NCBI RefSeq assembly: GCF_003589595.1
Contig: NW_020654810.1
Coordinates: forward strand, 17,876,682 to 17,940,681
Length of the DNA stretch: 64,000 nucleotides
Direction: 5' to 3'
Origin: Hyposmocoma kahamanoa
Taxonomy: Eukaryota > Arthropoda > Insecta > Lepidoptera > Cosmopterigidae
Position numbers and translations under genes: made by a program
Shown here: in pieces, positions 11,762 to 22,307 of the stretch
How positions within the stretch are numbered: position 1 is the stretch's first letter
How the letters are laid out: each line of letters starts with the position of its first letter
Notes under the pieces: generated by a model
Seen by the model: the letters and a program-made list of their open reading frames with translations, nothing else
Database searches by the model: none
What the model was told of the DNA's origin: nothing

Positions 11762-12074
11762 GAGGAGACCTGTGCCAGGCGGTGAGACGTATATGAGATT
11801 ACATAGGCTTATACATTTTAATATTCGTACGTCTTGGAACATTTAGTAGGTACGTTTAAATCTTACAATGTAAAAGGACTTTCGATAGTAAACTAACGAC
11901 TTCACTAACCGCACCCCCGGGTTAGTTTACATTAACTTTGTTCGAATATACCTATACGACACGAATACGAGCTATATAAAACACAATATTATGTTTGTAA
12001 GATTTTATAATATAGACTTATGTGTGTATATAATGAAGATCACAAGAAAATGAAATGATTACTTTGTATTAGTT
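11762..12074. other. Non-coding spacer
   Basis: Short AT-rich spacer between repeat D and an E fragment; nothing recognised. Confidence 0.5.
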
Positions 12075-12120
12075 TTTAACTGACTTCATAAAAAGGAGGA
12101 AGTTCTCAATTCCACTATAT
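12075..12120 (+). repeat. Repeat E end fragment
   Basis: TTTTAACTGACTTCATAAAA followed by a GGAGGAAGTTCTCAATTCC-like block matches the left end of repeat E. The copy is lost after about 45 bp. Confidence 0.6.
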
Positions 12121-12404
12121 CAGATGTATACATGAGGTGTTTAGTTGTTTAATGTACAGTCATATACGCAAGATACCTGACCGCCAAGCAGACTTTGTCG
12201 ACCTTTTGGTTCTGAGCACAAAAATGTGGAGAAAATTGTTAAACAAACTTAATCTTTAACCTGTGAGCCGTAAAATTTATTTTGGTATGACTCCCTGGTC
12301 GTCTCATTAGTGAATGATATTGTAAGAAAGTTTTTAAGCCAATTAGATCTTTAGCGTATGGTTCTTATTTAAATATAGAATACAAATTTCAACTGGCTTT
12401 AGTA

Positions 12405-12475
12405 AGGCCGTCGTGGCTAAGCGGTATAAGGATTAATTTGCAAGTTGAGGCAAGCATGGTTCGAGTCACATTAAA
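12405..12475 (+). mobile_element. tRNA-derived SINE head fragment
   Basis: GGCCGTCGTGGCTAAGCGG resembles a tRNA A box, and GGTTCGAGTC about 45 bp later a B box. The sequence does not form a complete tRNA (no matched acceptor stem), so it is read as a SINE relic rather than a tRNA gene. Confidence 0.5.
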
Positions 12476-13062
12476 AATAAAATATTATTTAGCTATGACT
12501 ATATAATATTTTTTTTTGTTTTTAACCTCTGGATGTAAGGAATGTCTAAATCTTGTTCATACAGAACAATAATTTCTAATTTTAATAATTCCGTTAAGTG
12601 CGGCATATTAAAACAAGAAAGAAAACTTTGAAAGTCACTAAAACCTTGAATGTAATTAAAAAAGAAACAGAAAAATGGGAACGAAATGTGGAATAATGCG
12701 TAATCACAGAGACACGATCTTATGCAAACTGCAGTGCGATTTCGTGATTTGTTAATCTTTCCAGACCCACTCTACGCTTTATTAATAATATCTACCCACC
12801 ACCTTAGGCAAATTCTAGTGAGCAAATATTGTGATTTATTAACGTTAACATTAAAAAGTGAAACAATGCTGTTAAAAATATAACAAAATAGTGCTCGTGG
12901 AATCGAACCACAGTCGGTTCATTGAAAATGATTCTATGAACAACTTTGCATACAAGATGAAAATTGGAATTATTAAATTTGTGTAGAAGTTCCCAAAACG
13001 ACGTGTATTTTAAATATTAATCTACATAGTTTCTACTTAGGGAAACTTTAATTTTCTTATTA
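12476..13062. other. Non-coding stretch without recognised gene
   Basis: AT-rich; no repeat shared with other parts of the window and no credible frame. Confidence 0.45.
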
Positions 13063-13575
13063 ACCGACTTCAAAAAAAGAAGGAGGTTCTCAATACGACT
13101 GTTTTTTTATGTGTATGTTACGCGACTACTTTGTGACTAATTTGTGAACCGATTTCGATGATTCTTCTTTTGTTGGAAAGAGGGTACCTCAGTATTAGTT
13201 CCATTTAAATTAGAAGCAAATATTCCACCTCTACGGTGGCGAACTAGGGGATGAACCCGGTTTCGCGCATTTTCCGGTAACCGATTTTAATAAAACTTGG
13301 CAAATAGGTGTAATTAAATTTGTATGGAATTGATATTCAATTATTTTTTTGTGAAATTACTCCACTAGTTTCTTATAATTATTAATACAAAGATCGAACA
13401 CTTAGAAAAAAAATCCTTCGATCCGATCGGATTCGAACCGATGGCGACGTCTTCTAGCAAACCGTGTCAGACGCTATGCCAATCAAGCAACGAAACGAAC
13501 CAGAGGACCTCACGAATTTTTCTATATGCTTGTTTTTCGTAAATAGATGTAATTCCACGAACTTTTGAGGTCGCT
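13063..13575 (+). repeat. Repeat E copy carrying a SINE insertion
   Basis: The left part runs from TAACCGACTTCAAAAAAAG to CAAATAGGTGTAATT, and the right part from AAATAGATGTAATTCCACG to TTTTGAGGTCGC. The segment between is a 225-bp SINE I. This is the clearest E copy for its internal order. Confidence 0.8.
13316..13540 (-). mobile_element. SINE I, full-length 225 bp, with 14-bp target duplication
   Basis: On the minus strand it has a tRNA-like head (GCTTGATTGGCATAGCGTC and the B box GGTTCGAATCC), then GTTCGATCTTTGTATTAATA and an AT-rich tail. It is bracketed by AAATAGGTGTAATT (13302-13315) and AAATAGATGTAATT (13541-13554), one mismatch in 14, which is what target-primed reverse transcription leaves. 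Related fragments lie at 19365, 47785 and 48165. Confidence 0.8.
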
Positions 13576-13860
13576 TTTTGTATATAAAAAATCTTCATTC
13601 TCATTTAAACAATTTACTTAAATGAAATACAAATTTTCAGTGACTAGGGTTTAAAAAGCTCTCCGAGTTCTAACTAAATTTCATCCTAAATTATTCAAAT
13701 ACACAACGCAGCTAGAATTTAAATTGTGAGAAAGCGTCGTTGGTTACTCTTTCAGTTTTGTAATGTAATTATAACTACCAGAAAAGCAATCAAAAACATT
13801 TGTGTCAGTCCGAGCGTAAAGGTACTTTATCACTTATACATAACATACACTTTTGGTCTG
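13576..13860. other. Non-coding spacer
   Basis: Between repeats E and A. The plus frame 13726-13923 runs into repeat A and has no recognisable domain. Confidence 0.45.
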
Positions 13861-13978
13861 TTTTTTATGATGCTAAGTGGCGGGACGACTCAGAGCTCTA
13901 ACACTAGTGCACTAAGATCTTAGAGACTCTGCTATTACGCCCGTCACTCTGAGACAAGTTGAGAAATCCCATGTGGCT
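13861..13978 (-). repeat. Repeat A fragment (3' part)
   Basis: Starts at the T-run and includes a diverged AAGTGGCGGGACGA and GCCCGTCACTCTGAGACA; the 5' half of the repeat is missing. Confidence 0.7.
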
Positions 13979-14699
13979 TGTTGGCGCGATTTTGCTATGT
14001 GGGTAGCCCAAAAGACGGCCACCATACAGGGAAAAGCAATGGTGCCTTCCTTCGATTCGTGGACTGTATATGGTTGATTGGAACAGAAATTCGAATAGGT
14101 AAATTGGGAGTACAATACCTTTGAATCAAATTGTCCTCGTGGCAGTCCGCCGGAGTGCTAAGAGATCTCGGCTCCTTGCTTCGCCCAGGAAGCGATTCTT
14201 GATCCTGTTGCAGGGTTACTAAAGCGTACTTCACTTTTGCTTACTATAGTTTTCAGTTTATTATAGTTTCACTACGATTGTTTATTAAGAATTAGCGGAG
14301 GCGGTTGCGTGCGGCCATTTGCATTCGTCGGCGAGATTTTAACTCGAACGGAAGCAAGACTTATCTGTCCACTAGGTGTCACTAGTTGAGTGACGTTAGC
14401 TCGCTCTTGCATGCGAGTAAAGGTATGTGAAAGGGATGGGAAAAGGAAACAATTATTGATCCAATCAAACCATTTCAAATCGATTCAAATATTAAATCGT
14501 CCAAATTTTGCGAGTATTTGCAAAATGTTTCGCTTTTATTTCGGCGCAACCAGCCTATAATTTCACAAGAAAAGAGGAGTTTCAGTCCACATAATTTATT
14601 TACAAGTACAAACGAAAAGGCTGTAAGAATAAAACAATAAAATTATATTAAAAAAGTACAGTCAGTTTAAAACACGCCCGACTAAACAATCGGTTCTTC
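13979..14699. other. Non-coding stretch, possible unrecognised repeat
   Basis: A slightly GC-richer part (14280-14450, with GGAGGCGGTTGCGTGCGG and GTGTCACTAGTTGAGTGACG) looks repeat-like, but no second copy is in this window. No gene is supported. Confidence 0.35.
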
Positions 14700-14742
14700 T
14701 TCCCTGGACGAACTCTTTCACAAAGAGCTCTGCTGCTACTAC
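14700..14742 (-). repeat. Repeat A 5'-end fragment
   Basis: TCCCTGGACGAACTCTTTCA followed by CAAAGAGCTCTGC is the 5' tip of repeat A in reverse. It is fused directly to repeat E at 14743. Confidence 0.7.
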
Positions 14743-14910
14743 GATTCATCCCCTAACCTTTAGAGATGGAATATTTTCGTCAACTTTGAATGGGACTTCT
14801 GCTAAGGTACCTCTTTTCCAAACAAGAATCGTTTGGAACAACACGTAATCGCGTTACATACATAAAAAAAAGTGGAATTGAGTTGAATCTCCTTTTTCGA
14901 GGTCAGTTAA
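14743..14910 (-). repeat. Repeat E partial copy
   Basis: ATTCATCCCCTAACC, GAATGGGACTTCTG and CCTTTTTCGAGGTCAGTT follow the E order in reverse. The other terminus is lost at the junction with repeat A. Confidence 0.7.
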
Positions 14911-15720
14911 AAATAAAATGTTATATCTACCTATCCATCACATTATTTGAATGAACATCAAACCATTAAATACCTAACTTAAGTCGTCCTACGGCCTAGT
15001 GCAATTATCTTGTTAAGAATAGAATGTCTAAATTTCGGCGTTAGTGAGTAGAATATTTGCAAACAGCTTAAATTTCCGACTAAGTCAAGAAGAGCTGAGT
15101 TTATTTTGCTCTCAGATGCACTTAAATCTGTCACACAATTTATAACACAATTTTCTTTATTACATGAAATCCAAAGAGATCTATTAAAACAGGGTGTAAA
15201 AACAAAACAAAATGTCGGTCCATATTTCAAAGGGTAAGCGTACTCATCATAAATAAAAACGGAAACAGAAAAAAAAATTCAATTCTGCGCAAAAAATAAT
15301 ATATTTATACCTACAAAATTATACGTAAAATCAAATATTTCATAAGGTGAAACATAATTTATTTTCCTGGATTTAAAAAGCATTTTCTTTGCTGTTGTTT
15401 GTTATCATGAGTACGATTATTAAATATTTTATTTTCGTATCTCTATGTTATATTTTATTTTTATATGAAAGTAGATGGTTAAGACCTGAAACGCCATTTA
15501 AAAGAGAATAAGAAGAACGTGTATTTTGGTGAATAAAAGGAACCCCAAAAAAGTTTTCAACATAGACAAAATAATTTACATACTTTATTTTACACAAAGA
15601 TAAGATAATAAATTTGTTTTTATTTATGGAACACGTGCCCTCTGAACTTCGTTGGTGTGCCCTTACAGTGTATCGTAATAATAAGAAGTAATAAGTATAT
15701 TTCTAAATATGATTATATAC
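14911..15720. other. Non-coding stretch without recognised gene
   Basis: AT-rich. The minus frame 14979-15230 has no recognisable domain. Confidence 0.4.
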
Positions 15721-16389
15721 ACTTTAGGATATCCCAAAAATACCACGACAGAGCGACACTGTGATAGATGAGCTCTATAACTACCACAAAAAATAATTTA
15801 ATCTTGGTAAAAGTCTTTGGCTTTTGAGATATTGGCACATTTTTATTTTTTTACAAAGGCACGAGGTATAGCAAATAAATATTTTTTAAATTTAATATTA
15901 AATAAAGCACACAGTCAACATAGCCTCGCACTAGGGAAACCCTGTGTCTCGGGTGCCAGAGACACACATAGACAACCACAAATAAATACACCCAAACTCA
16001 CGAGAGAAATGAATGTAGGCCATACAAACATTTCTCCTGGACCAGGAAAAAAAACCTGGGACCTCTGCGTGGCAGTCCGGCATGGTAACCGTTCGGCTAC
16101 AGAGGCAGTTTTTTCACATTGTATTTATTTTTCACTAAATTATTAATTGCAGTACTTAGAAAAACTATTCAGAATACCCGAAAAATAAATTAAAAAACAT
16201 CTGGAGCTAACCCTGACATATATACATAGCATAAAACCCAACAAAACGGAGAATTTTTCCAAAAAATAGTCAGTATCTCGAAAACCAAAAAAACTTTTAT
16301 TAAAATCATTTTTTTTTTCTGATATGTATAGAGTTCACCTACCCACAGTGTAGCTTTGTCGTGGTATATTTGGGACAGCCTGTATAGTG
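15721..16389. mobile_element. Foldback element with ~120-bp TIRs, interrupted by SINE B
   Basis: The left end CACTTTAGGATATCCC, then ATACCACGACAGAGC and CTGTGATAGATGAGCTCTAT, is mirrored by the reversed right end CACTATACAGGCTGTCCC, ATACCACGACAAAGC and CTGTGGGTAGGTGAACTCTA. Similarity continues inward through a TTTTGAGATAT/TTTTCGAGATAC block. No transposase frame is visible. A SINE B copy (15904-16112) sits inside. Confidence 0.75.
15904..16112 (-). mobile_element. SINE B copy within a foldback element
   Basis: Full-length reverse copy, from TAAAGCACACAGTCAACATA through GACAACCACAAATAAATACA to CCGTTCGGCTACAGAGGCAG (head). The B-box region is diverged (AAAAAAAACCTGGGACC replaces a clean GGGAATCGAACC). 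Confidence 0.85.
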
Positions 16390-16839
16390 AAATAGATTTA
16401 TTAAATTAAATTATATTTAATTAAAACAGCTTTCGCCTGACCCGTCAATCTTATTCGAGACCAGCCTCTCGGTGTCCTACCTCGACATTCCCCACCACTA
16501 TTAATTTCTCCAAATAGTTGTTACCTCGTCCCACTACATAGCTAAAACATACGTTATATAGTGGTAAGATAACCTAGTTACGAAAACGTGATTAACAGTG
16601 AGCGGTCTGCACCACTGTGTATTTGAAATCATGTGCAGTTTAAAGGGCGTGCCGTATTATAAAATAATGGATTTTAGGATTAGGGTCGTAACTTTGTAAT
16701 ATAGTTTTTAGTTCGCCGCGCTTGATCAATACCAAGCCAATTAGCCAATGCTAACGTACCTTATATCTTGGAGCCTCCGGGGTTGTGCTCACTATAAGTA
16801 GATGCTATAGTAGTAACAAAAGGGTACTATTCAGAAATT
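16390..16839. other. Non-coding spacer
   Basis: No gene or shared repeat recognised. Confidence 0.45.
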
Positions 16840-17120
16840 AGTAGCGGTAGAGCTCCTTGTGAAAGAGCTCGTCTCAGGAAGTATATTTTCCGCAGCCAAG
16901 CAGTAATGTGAGCGTTACTGCGTTTTGGTTTTAAAAGGTAAGGGTGCTGGTGAAATTACAGGTACATGAGACTTGTCAACGTGACGGGCGCAGTGGCGGC
17001 GCTCCACAGATCTTTACAGTTTAAAGATCTGAGCAGCACTGTAACTGTTATGGGTAGGCGTGTCGCTTACCAACAGGCGCACAACTTGTTCGTCCCGTCG
17101 CTTGATATCATATAAAAAAA
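16840..17120 (+). repeat. Repeat A copy 5, near full-length
   Basis: Runs from GTAGCGGTAGAGCTCCTTGT to TTGATATCATATAAAAAAA, showing the family's 5' end, body (GTGCTGGTGAAATTACAG) and A-tail in the forward direction. It has an internal deletion around the usual TTATGTCTCAGGG block. Confidence 0.85.
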
Positions 17121-17139
17121 GGAATTCCCAGATCAGAAC

Positions 17140-17397
17140 TTACAAAAGTTCGCTTCCCAAATTCGAAGTTGAACCCGAGGCGCATTTAGCGCCCATAATG
17201 TTAACTGCTGGGCCACCGAGGTTGCCGTTGCAATAAAATATCGTGAAAAATCATGTATATCAGAGGAAACTTTGACGTCAAATCCTGCAAAGATGTGTGA
17301 AGCCTTCAACCCGCAGCGGCACAGGTGACTGGTTATAGCCTGAACTCTCCATAGAGACCCCGTGCCCAGCATTGGGTGGTATATGGACTGACACAGT
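17140..17397 (+). mobile_element. SINE G-like chimeric fragment
   Basis: The right half has the body found in the SINE at 58777 (GAGGAAAC, GTGTGTGAAG, and CCCCGTGCCCAGCATTGGG as the 3' hallmark). The left half holds a tRNA-like head in reverse (GAAGTTGAACCCGAGG, GGGCCACCGAGGTTGCC). This may be two SINE pieces joined, or a rearranged copy. Confidence 0.5.
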
Positions 17398-17927
17398 AAA
17401 GTAATTACATTCTTTGAGTTCTATATTTTTAATCTAATAATCTTTATGATCAAAAGCGTTCTTTCTAAAGTAAAGCACTTAAAATCGACTAATTACAACT
17501 TATTCGGAATATTAAAAACGCCAACTTCATCCACTCTAAACTTGATCAACATAACGCTATCTCTTATACAGCGGAAAACGGAACTCAACTTTCTATGGAA
17601 TTTGATCGTTATTGCCGTTTCAACAAGGTGTATAACAACATTTTTGATATCATTTTAGTAGATTTTATGTTAGACGAAAATATATCGTATTGCAAAGCGT
17701 GTAGAGTTTGTATTCTACGACGCGATGTTCGTTATTCGTAATATGCCTATTACGAATAATTCACTGAAATTTTGTTGTATTAATGAATATAAATTAAGGT
17801 AAATAACGGTTGCTTTCTAATTCCCAAGAATGTTTATAAATAGATATGAAATAATTTGTTATGTTTCCTAAAAAGGAATGTAAATGTAAAATTATTATGT
17901 CTAATATGTTCGCAATTTGTGTTACTC
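17398..17927. other. Non-coding stretch without recognised gene
   Basis: AT-rich; the plus frame 17446-17658 has no domain. Short ATTCGTAATATGCCTATTAC palindrome near 17735. Confidence 0.4.
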
Positions 17928-18098
17928 TAAGGGTCGTATTCTAGAACTCTACTCAATGCTCAAGTCAGGATTGCAATGGAAACACAAACACAGGAAATAC
18001 GACCCTAATGGCAGGTACTTGAGTATGATTTCGAATGCTTTAAACCATACTCAAACCCTGACTTGAGCATTGAGTAGAGTTCTAGAATACGACCCTTA
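17928..18098. mobile_element. 171-bp MITE with perfect 42-bp TIRs
   Basis: 17928-17969 (TAAGGGTCGTATTCTAGAAC...) is the exact reverse complement of 18057-18098. Excluding a TA on each side as target duplication gives termini AGGGTCGTATTC, compatible with a Tc1/mariner-type MITE. The internal part carries a further CATACTCAAA/TTGAGTATG inverted pair. Identical arms suggest a recent origin or gene conversion. Confidence 0.85.
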
Positions 18099-18176
18099 GA
18101 AAATATATGTACAGTCAGCAACCAAAGTAACTGATAAACTAAAGTTTGTCCTTTTGTTATTAGTTCTTCTATCTAA

Positions 18177-18391
18177 CTGCCACCGTGGCCGAACGGTTAC
18201 CATGCCCGACTGCCACGCAGATGTCCCAGGTTTGATTCCCGGACCGGGAGAAATATTTGTAAGGCCCACATTTATTTCTCTCGTGAGCTTGGGTGTAATT
18301 TGTGGTTGTCTATGTGTGTGTCCATGGCACTCGCGACACAGTGCGTCCCTAGTGCGGGGCTATGTTGAGTGTGTGCGTTATTATTATTTAT
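18177..18391 (+). mobile_element. SINE B copy
   Basis: Head GCCACCGTGGCCGAACGG (A box region), GGTTTGATTCCCGGACC (B box), the GGGTGTAATTTGTGGTTGTC body and a TTATTATTTAT tail. It is nearly full-length with a few changes from the copy at 60450. Confidence 0.9.
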
Positions 18392-19001
18392 CGTGTGTCG
18401 ATGTTGCTTTTAAACTCCGATGCAAAAAGAGTGGAGCTGTAAGTTTGAAGCCTTTGCCCGTGTCTCCGTCTGTATGTGTCAACGTAGCTCCCAAAGGACC
18501 AGACTGCTCTCAAAGCGGTTTTCTTTATTTGAAGGCTAATTTAATGTTCTTAACTTCGTTTTAATGAACATTTATTCAGTTGTTTACATACCAAGAGCTC
18601 TTTTCCCAGTTAGTGTAGGGAACTCAATTATAAAATGAATATTTATTTTATTTCCTTCAAGTGGAAGTAAAATATTTTTTTTAGTTGATGATTTGGTATA
18701 GTGGAAATTCAATGACATAAATAAATACATAACGCACACACTTAGTCCAGCACAAAGATCCACTGAAAATCAACGTCACAGCCTATTCTCGGCTGTGACT
18801 TTAGCTGAATGTGATCCTTTTGCATACGCCACAGCCGCACACATGTCAGTATAGTATTAAATTATTATGGTAACATTTGTTATTTAATTGTTAGCTACGC
18901 TGTTTATTTTTTTGTATTATTTTTGTTTTTATCTATATTACTTTTTGTGATTTTTTGATATTGTAACGTTGCAATAAATGGTTTGTATTTCTATCCTGTA
19001 C
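18392..19001. other. Non-coding stretch without recognised gene
   Basis: Contains the inverted pair CACAGCC(TATTCTCGG)...GGCTGTG near 18777-18800. The frame running 18154-18564 is a SINE read-through and not a gene. Confidence 0.4.
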
Positions 19002-19130
19002 AGAGTGTGTGTGAGGCACACAATTAGACAATCACAAATAAATGTAGGGCATACAAATATTTCTCCCGGTCCGGGAATCGAACCCGTGACCTCTGCGTAG
19101 CAGTATGGTAACTGTTCGGCCAAGGAGTCA
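19002..19130 (-). mobile_element. SINE B, truncated reverse copy
   Basis: ACAATCACAAATAAATGTAG, then CTCCCGGTCCGGGAATCGAA (B box in reverse) and CTGTTCGGCCAAGGAGTC (head). The usual GGCACCCGCGACACAGGG part is mostly lost. Confidence 0.8.
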
Positions 19131-19364
19131 TAATATTAATAATATGATAACCTTGTTCTAATGCTGCAACTAAGACAGCCTGCAGAGTACCTAACGCCTC
19201 AACCGCTTTCTATGGTGTTTGGGCTCATTAAATTGGACGAGTTATTAGCTTTACAGATGGTGCTTTTATTGACTGACTATATATATTTGTACACTGTTTT
19301 ATATCGGAGGTTTTTTAGAATTTATGATTTATTACGATTGTATTTTCTATTTTAAAACTAAATA
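19131..19364. other. Non-coding spacer
   Basis: AT-rich; nothing recognised. Confidence 0.45.
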
Positions 19365-19436
19365 TTTAGAATTATCAATACAAAGATCGGACACACAGAA
19401 AAATCGTCGACCCGGTAGGACTCAAAACCACGTCCA
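19365..19436 (-). mobile_element. SINE I fragment
   Basis: AATTATCAATACAAAGATCG and the following GGACACACAGAAAAATCG match the SINE I body in reverse (compare 13379-13410). It abuts an RTE fragment at 19437. Confidence 0.55.
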
Positions 19437-19492
19437 TTATAAAAGGTAATTTGGTTCCGGACTTTGTTCCTTAACGAGATACCCAGCATAGA
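19437..19492 (-). mobile_element. RTE LINE C-terminal fragment, separated by a LINE insertion
   Basis: On the minus strand this reads SMLGISLRNKVRNQ, the conserved RTE ORF2 segment that follows the 'TQRAIGRS' end of the RTE body at 23.2 kb. The two halves join in frame if the plus-strand LINE between them and one copy of TAGA are removed. It is truncated at 19437 by SINE I-like sequence. Confidence 0.75.
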
Positions 19493-19503
19493 GTGAAAAT
19501 AAT

Positions 19504-19800
19504 TTGAGGCATAACTTAAATAGAACATTACACAGCTTGACATTTCATTATAGTAAATTTCATTTTATGGATACTAATAATTTTATTAGTAAATATTTTT
19601 ATTTGACTAAAGATAGGTATTATCTTACTAGTTATGTTAGGAGACAGATAGCAGAGTTGCTATCATATTATATTAAAAATTCAGCCAAATCATTGGCTAC
19701 CAGACTGGCTACTTCTATTGAGCAGTCCGTTGACATAGGTCAGTTTACTGACAATAATCATTCTGTTGAAAATAATTCAGCTTCTAATTATTTAAATTAA
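19504..19800 (+). CDS. 98-codon frame upstream of LINE endonuclease (possible ORF1 remnant)
   Basis: It lies at the 5' end of the LINE and stops 35 bp before the endonuclease frame. I see no zinc knuckle, PHD or RRM motif. The position suggests the C-terminal remnant of ORF1 left after 5' truncation, but it could simply be an upstream frame. No function is assigned. Confidence 0.35.
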   Translation: MRHNLNRTLHSLTFHYSKFHFMDTNNFISKYFYLTKDRYYLTSYVRRQIAELLSYYIKNSAKSLATRLATSIEQSVDIGQFTDNNHSVENNSASNYLN

Positions 19801-19835
19801 TTAATAAGACAACGGAGAGATACTCTTGCAACACA

Positions 19836-20927
19836 ATGACAGTAAAAAACCAACCTAAAACACACAGAAATAAAATAAATTGTATATTAAACCTGGTGCA
19901 TCAAAATATTCAAGGCATGAAAGGCAAAGAGTTAGGAATAGAATTATTTATTAACTGTAATAATATTGATATTATTTGTATTACTGAACACCACTTTCTA
20001 TCAAAACATCAGGTCATGTTTAGCTTCAACAATCACCAGGTGGCTAGTTCGTTCAGCAGAATAAAACCTATTCATGGCGGCTTTTTAATTCTTATTAAAA
20101 ATAATTTAAAATTTAAAGAACGTACAGACATTGTGAGCCTATCTATTGAGCGGACTATAGAGATATCCTGCATAGAGCTTGAACGGCTTGTTATATTAAG
20201 CGTGTACAGACCCCCTCATTCATCTTACGAACTATTTGAAAAAAGATTAGATGAAGTTTTAGGCAAATTAAATAATCCAAATAAATATATTGCTGTTTGT
20301 GGTGACTTCAATGTTAACTTATTAGACGATTCCAGTGCTAGCAGTAGGCTCATATCATTTTGCCAATGTTATAATCTTGTGAATCTTTTCTTGGTGCCTA
20401 CTAGAATAACTTCTACTACTGACACTTGTTTAGACAACATTTATACTAACGCCGTACCTAGTAATAAATCTATTATAAATAAATTAACTTCTGATCACTG
20501 CGGTCAATTGGCCACTTTTAATATAACTGTTGACAAAATGCCAAAAAAAGATATCACATGTGTTCCGTTAAATAATGGTCATAGAAATAATGTAAATGGT
20601 TATAGAAATAATGTAAATGGTTATAGAAATAATGTAATGCTTAAACTAACTGAACTTCCGTACGTTAACGATCCCAATAAATTGTATAATTCAGTTTTCA
20701 ACATAGTCAAAAGTCAACGTGATAACGTTTTTACGTCCAAAATCATAACTATTAATAATTCATTGAAATTTAGTGATTGGGCTACTTTGGGAATTCACAA
20801 AAGTAGACAAAGACTATATGATCTTTACGATGAAAGGACTTATGACACTAGTAACAATTTTAATGATTTTCTTAGGAAATATTCGAAAATGTTTAAACGT
20901 GTTTGTATATATATAATAATAAAATAA
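19836..20927 (+). pseudogene. LINE ORF2 N-terminal part: AP-like endonuclease
   Basis: The first ~230 codons form an endonuclease/exonuclease/phosphatase domain: NxxG-like start (HQNIQGMK), ITEHH near residue 50, VYRPPHSS near 130, GDFNVN near 159, DTCLDNI near 195 and the terminal TSDH near 218. In this family it nicks target DNA for target-primed reverse transcription. Between endonuclease and RT are three tandem 8-residue units (GYRNNVNG-like). The frame ends early at 20927 after a frameshift; the linker continues in another frame from about 20903. Confidence 0.8.
20577..20637 (+). repeat. Three tandem 24-bp units inside LINE ORF2
   Basis: The unit GGTTATAGAAATAATGTAAA plus TGGT-like ending is repeated about 2.6 times in frame, coding (H/Y)RNNVNG repeats between endonuclease and RT. 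This is likely replication slippage in this copy or its source. Confidence 0.85.
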
Positions 20928-21352
20928 AAAGCAGCGCGAATGTAGCAAAAACGATTTGGAATATTATAAACAGCGAAACTGGTAGGGTCAAACCTCATAA
21001 CTTAGATTTTCAACTAAGATTTAATGACAAAATTGTAAACACAGACGCAGGAGTTGCTAAAATATTTGAAAATTTCTTTACTGACATTCCAATTTTGACT
21101 ACTAAGTCGTTAAATTCATCTCCCACCGCCGCTGAATCCTTACTAAAAGAAAATAATGCAGTTAGTATCACTAATTTAAGGTTCCGTCATGTATTTCCAA
21201 ACGATATTGTTAAAGCCTTTAAGTCTTTAAACATAAAAAATACTTCTGATCTTGATGGTCTTTCAGTCAGAGTAATTAGTTCTATAGTTGATTGTATTGC
21301 GCCTGTGTCTTTAATAAATATGTTGATGATGGTGTCTTTCCTGACCTCATAA
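20903..21352 (+). pseudogene. LINE ORF2 linker segment (shifted frame)
   Basis: 149 codons in a different frame from the endonuclease. KTIWNIINSETG at ~20 and FENFFTDI near 58 are typical of the region between endonuclease and RT in Jockey/CR1 LINEs, and KNTSDLDGLSVRVI near 113 is RT motif 0/1. The frame breaks at about 21352; the following PLFKS and NFRPISILPNLSKIFEK stretch is in other frames before 21471. Confidence 0.75.
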
Positions 21353-21470
21353 AGCAAAGTAAAGTTATTCCACTTTTCAAATCTTGTAGATTTCTGACCC
21401 CACCAATTTCAGACCTATATCAATACTACCAAATCTCAGTAAAATATTTGAAAAAATTATTCTAAATCAG

Positions 21471-22307
21471 ATGTGTGCACATTTTTATAGTAATAACTTA
21501 ATGTCTCCTAAACAATTTGGTTTCACTCGGGGTCGCTCTACAACCGACCCTGGTGTCGAGTTAATTAATCATATATTTGATGCATGGGAAGTCTCACGTG
21601 ATGCTATTGGTGTATTCTGTGACCTTTCCAAAGCTTTTGATTGTGTGCACCATGATACACTGGTCAGGAAACTTCGAAATTATGGTGTGGCGGGACGTGA
21701 TCTTGACCTTCTTAAATCGTATTTGCGTGGTAGGGTACAGAGGGTCGATGTTAACGGTACGAGATCATCAGGATCTGCAATTAGCATGGGTGTCCCTCAA
21801 GATTCAATTCTAGGCCCATTTTTGTTTTTAGTTTATATTAAAGACTTACCTAGCCTTATGGAGGGTATAAAACATGAGATAGTATTCTTTGCTGATGATA
21901 CTTCCTTATTATTTAAAGTTAAAAGGCACCAATGTTCATACGACGATGTGAACAATGCTATATCTAAAGTAGTTGATTGGTTAGCTGTTAATAACCTACT
22001 TCTTAATGAGAAAAAAACAAATTGTGTGAAATTTACATTACCCAATGTTAGAGAGACGGTTACAAACATTGTAGTTAGAAACGAAAAATTGAATCTTGTG
22101 GATACAGTTGTATTTCTAGGTATAACGTTAGATGCTAAATGGAAACTTACTTATATGGGGATATACATAAGTAAGTTATCAAAACGGCTCGGCTCTGCAG
22201 TGTACGCGATTAAAAAAAAAGGAAACTTCGAAACCGCTAGATTGGTTTACTTCAGCTACTTTCACAGTCTAATGACTAATGACATACGGCAATTTGCTTT
22301 GGGATAA
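21471..22307 (+). pseudogene. LINE ORF2 reverse transcriptase domain
   Basis: RT blocks are in order: QFGFTRGRSTTD (motif 2a), FCDLSKAFDCVHHDTL (motif A, catalytic D), SMGVPQDSILGPFLF (motif B; the usual PQGS glycine is D here), FFADDTSLLF (motif C, FADD), NNLLLNEKKTN (motif D) and VVFLGITLDAKWK (motif E). The catalytic aspartates remain, but frameshifts on both sides and the PQDS change argue against activity. The frame is lost near 22290, where the C-terminal part continues in a second frame. Confidence 0.85.

Noticed and set aside
18154..18564. 136-codon frame on the + strand
   Set aside because: Mostly translation of a SINE B copy (18177-18391).
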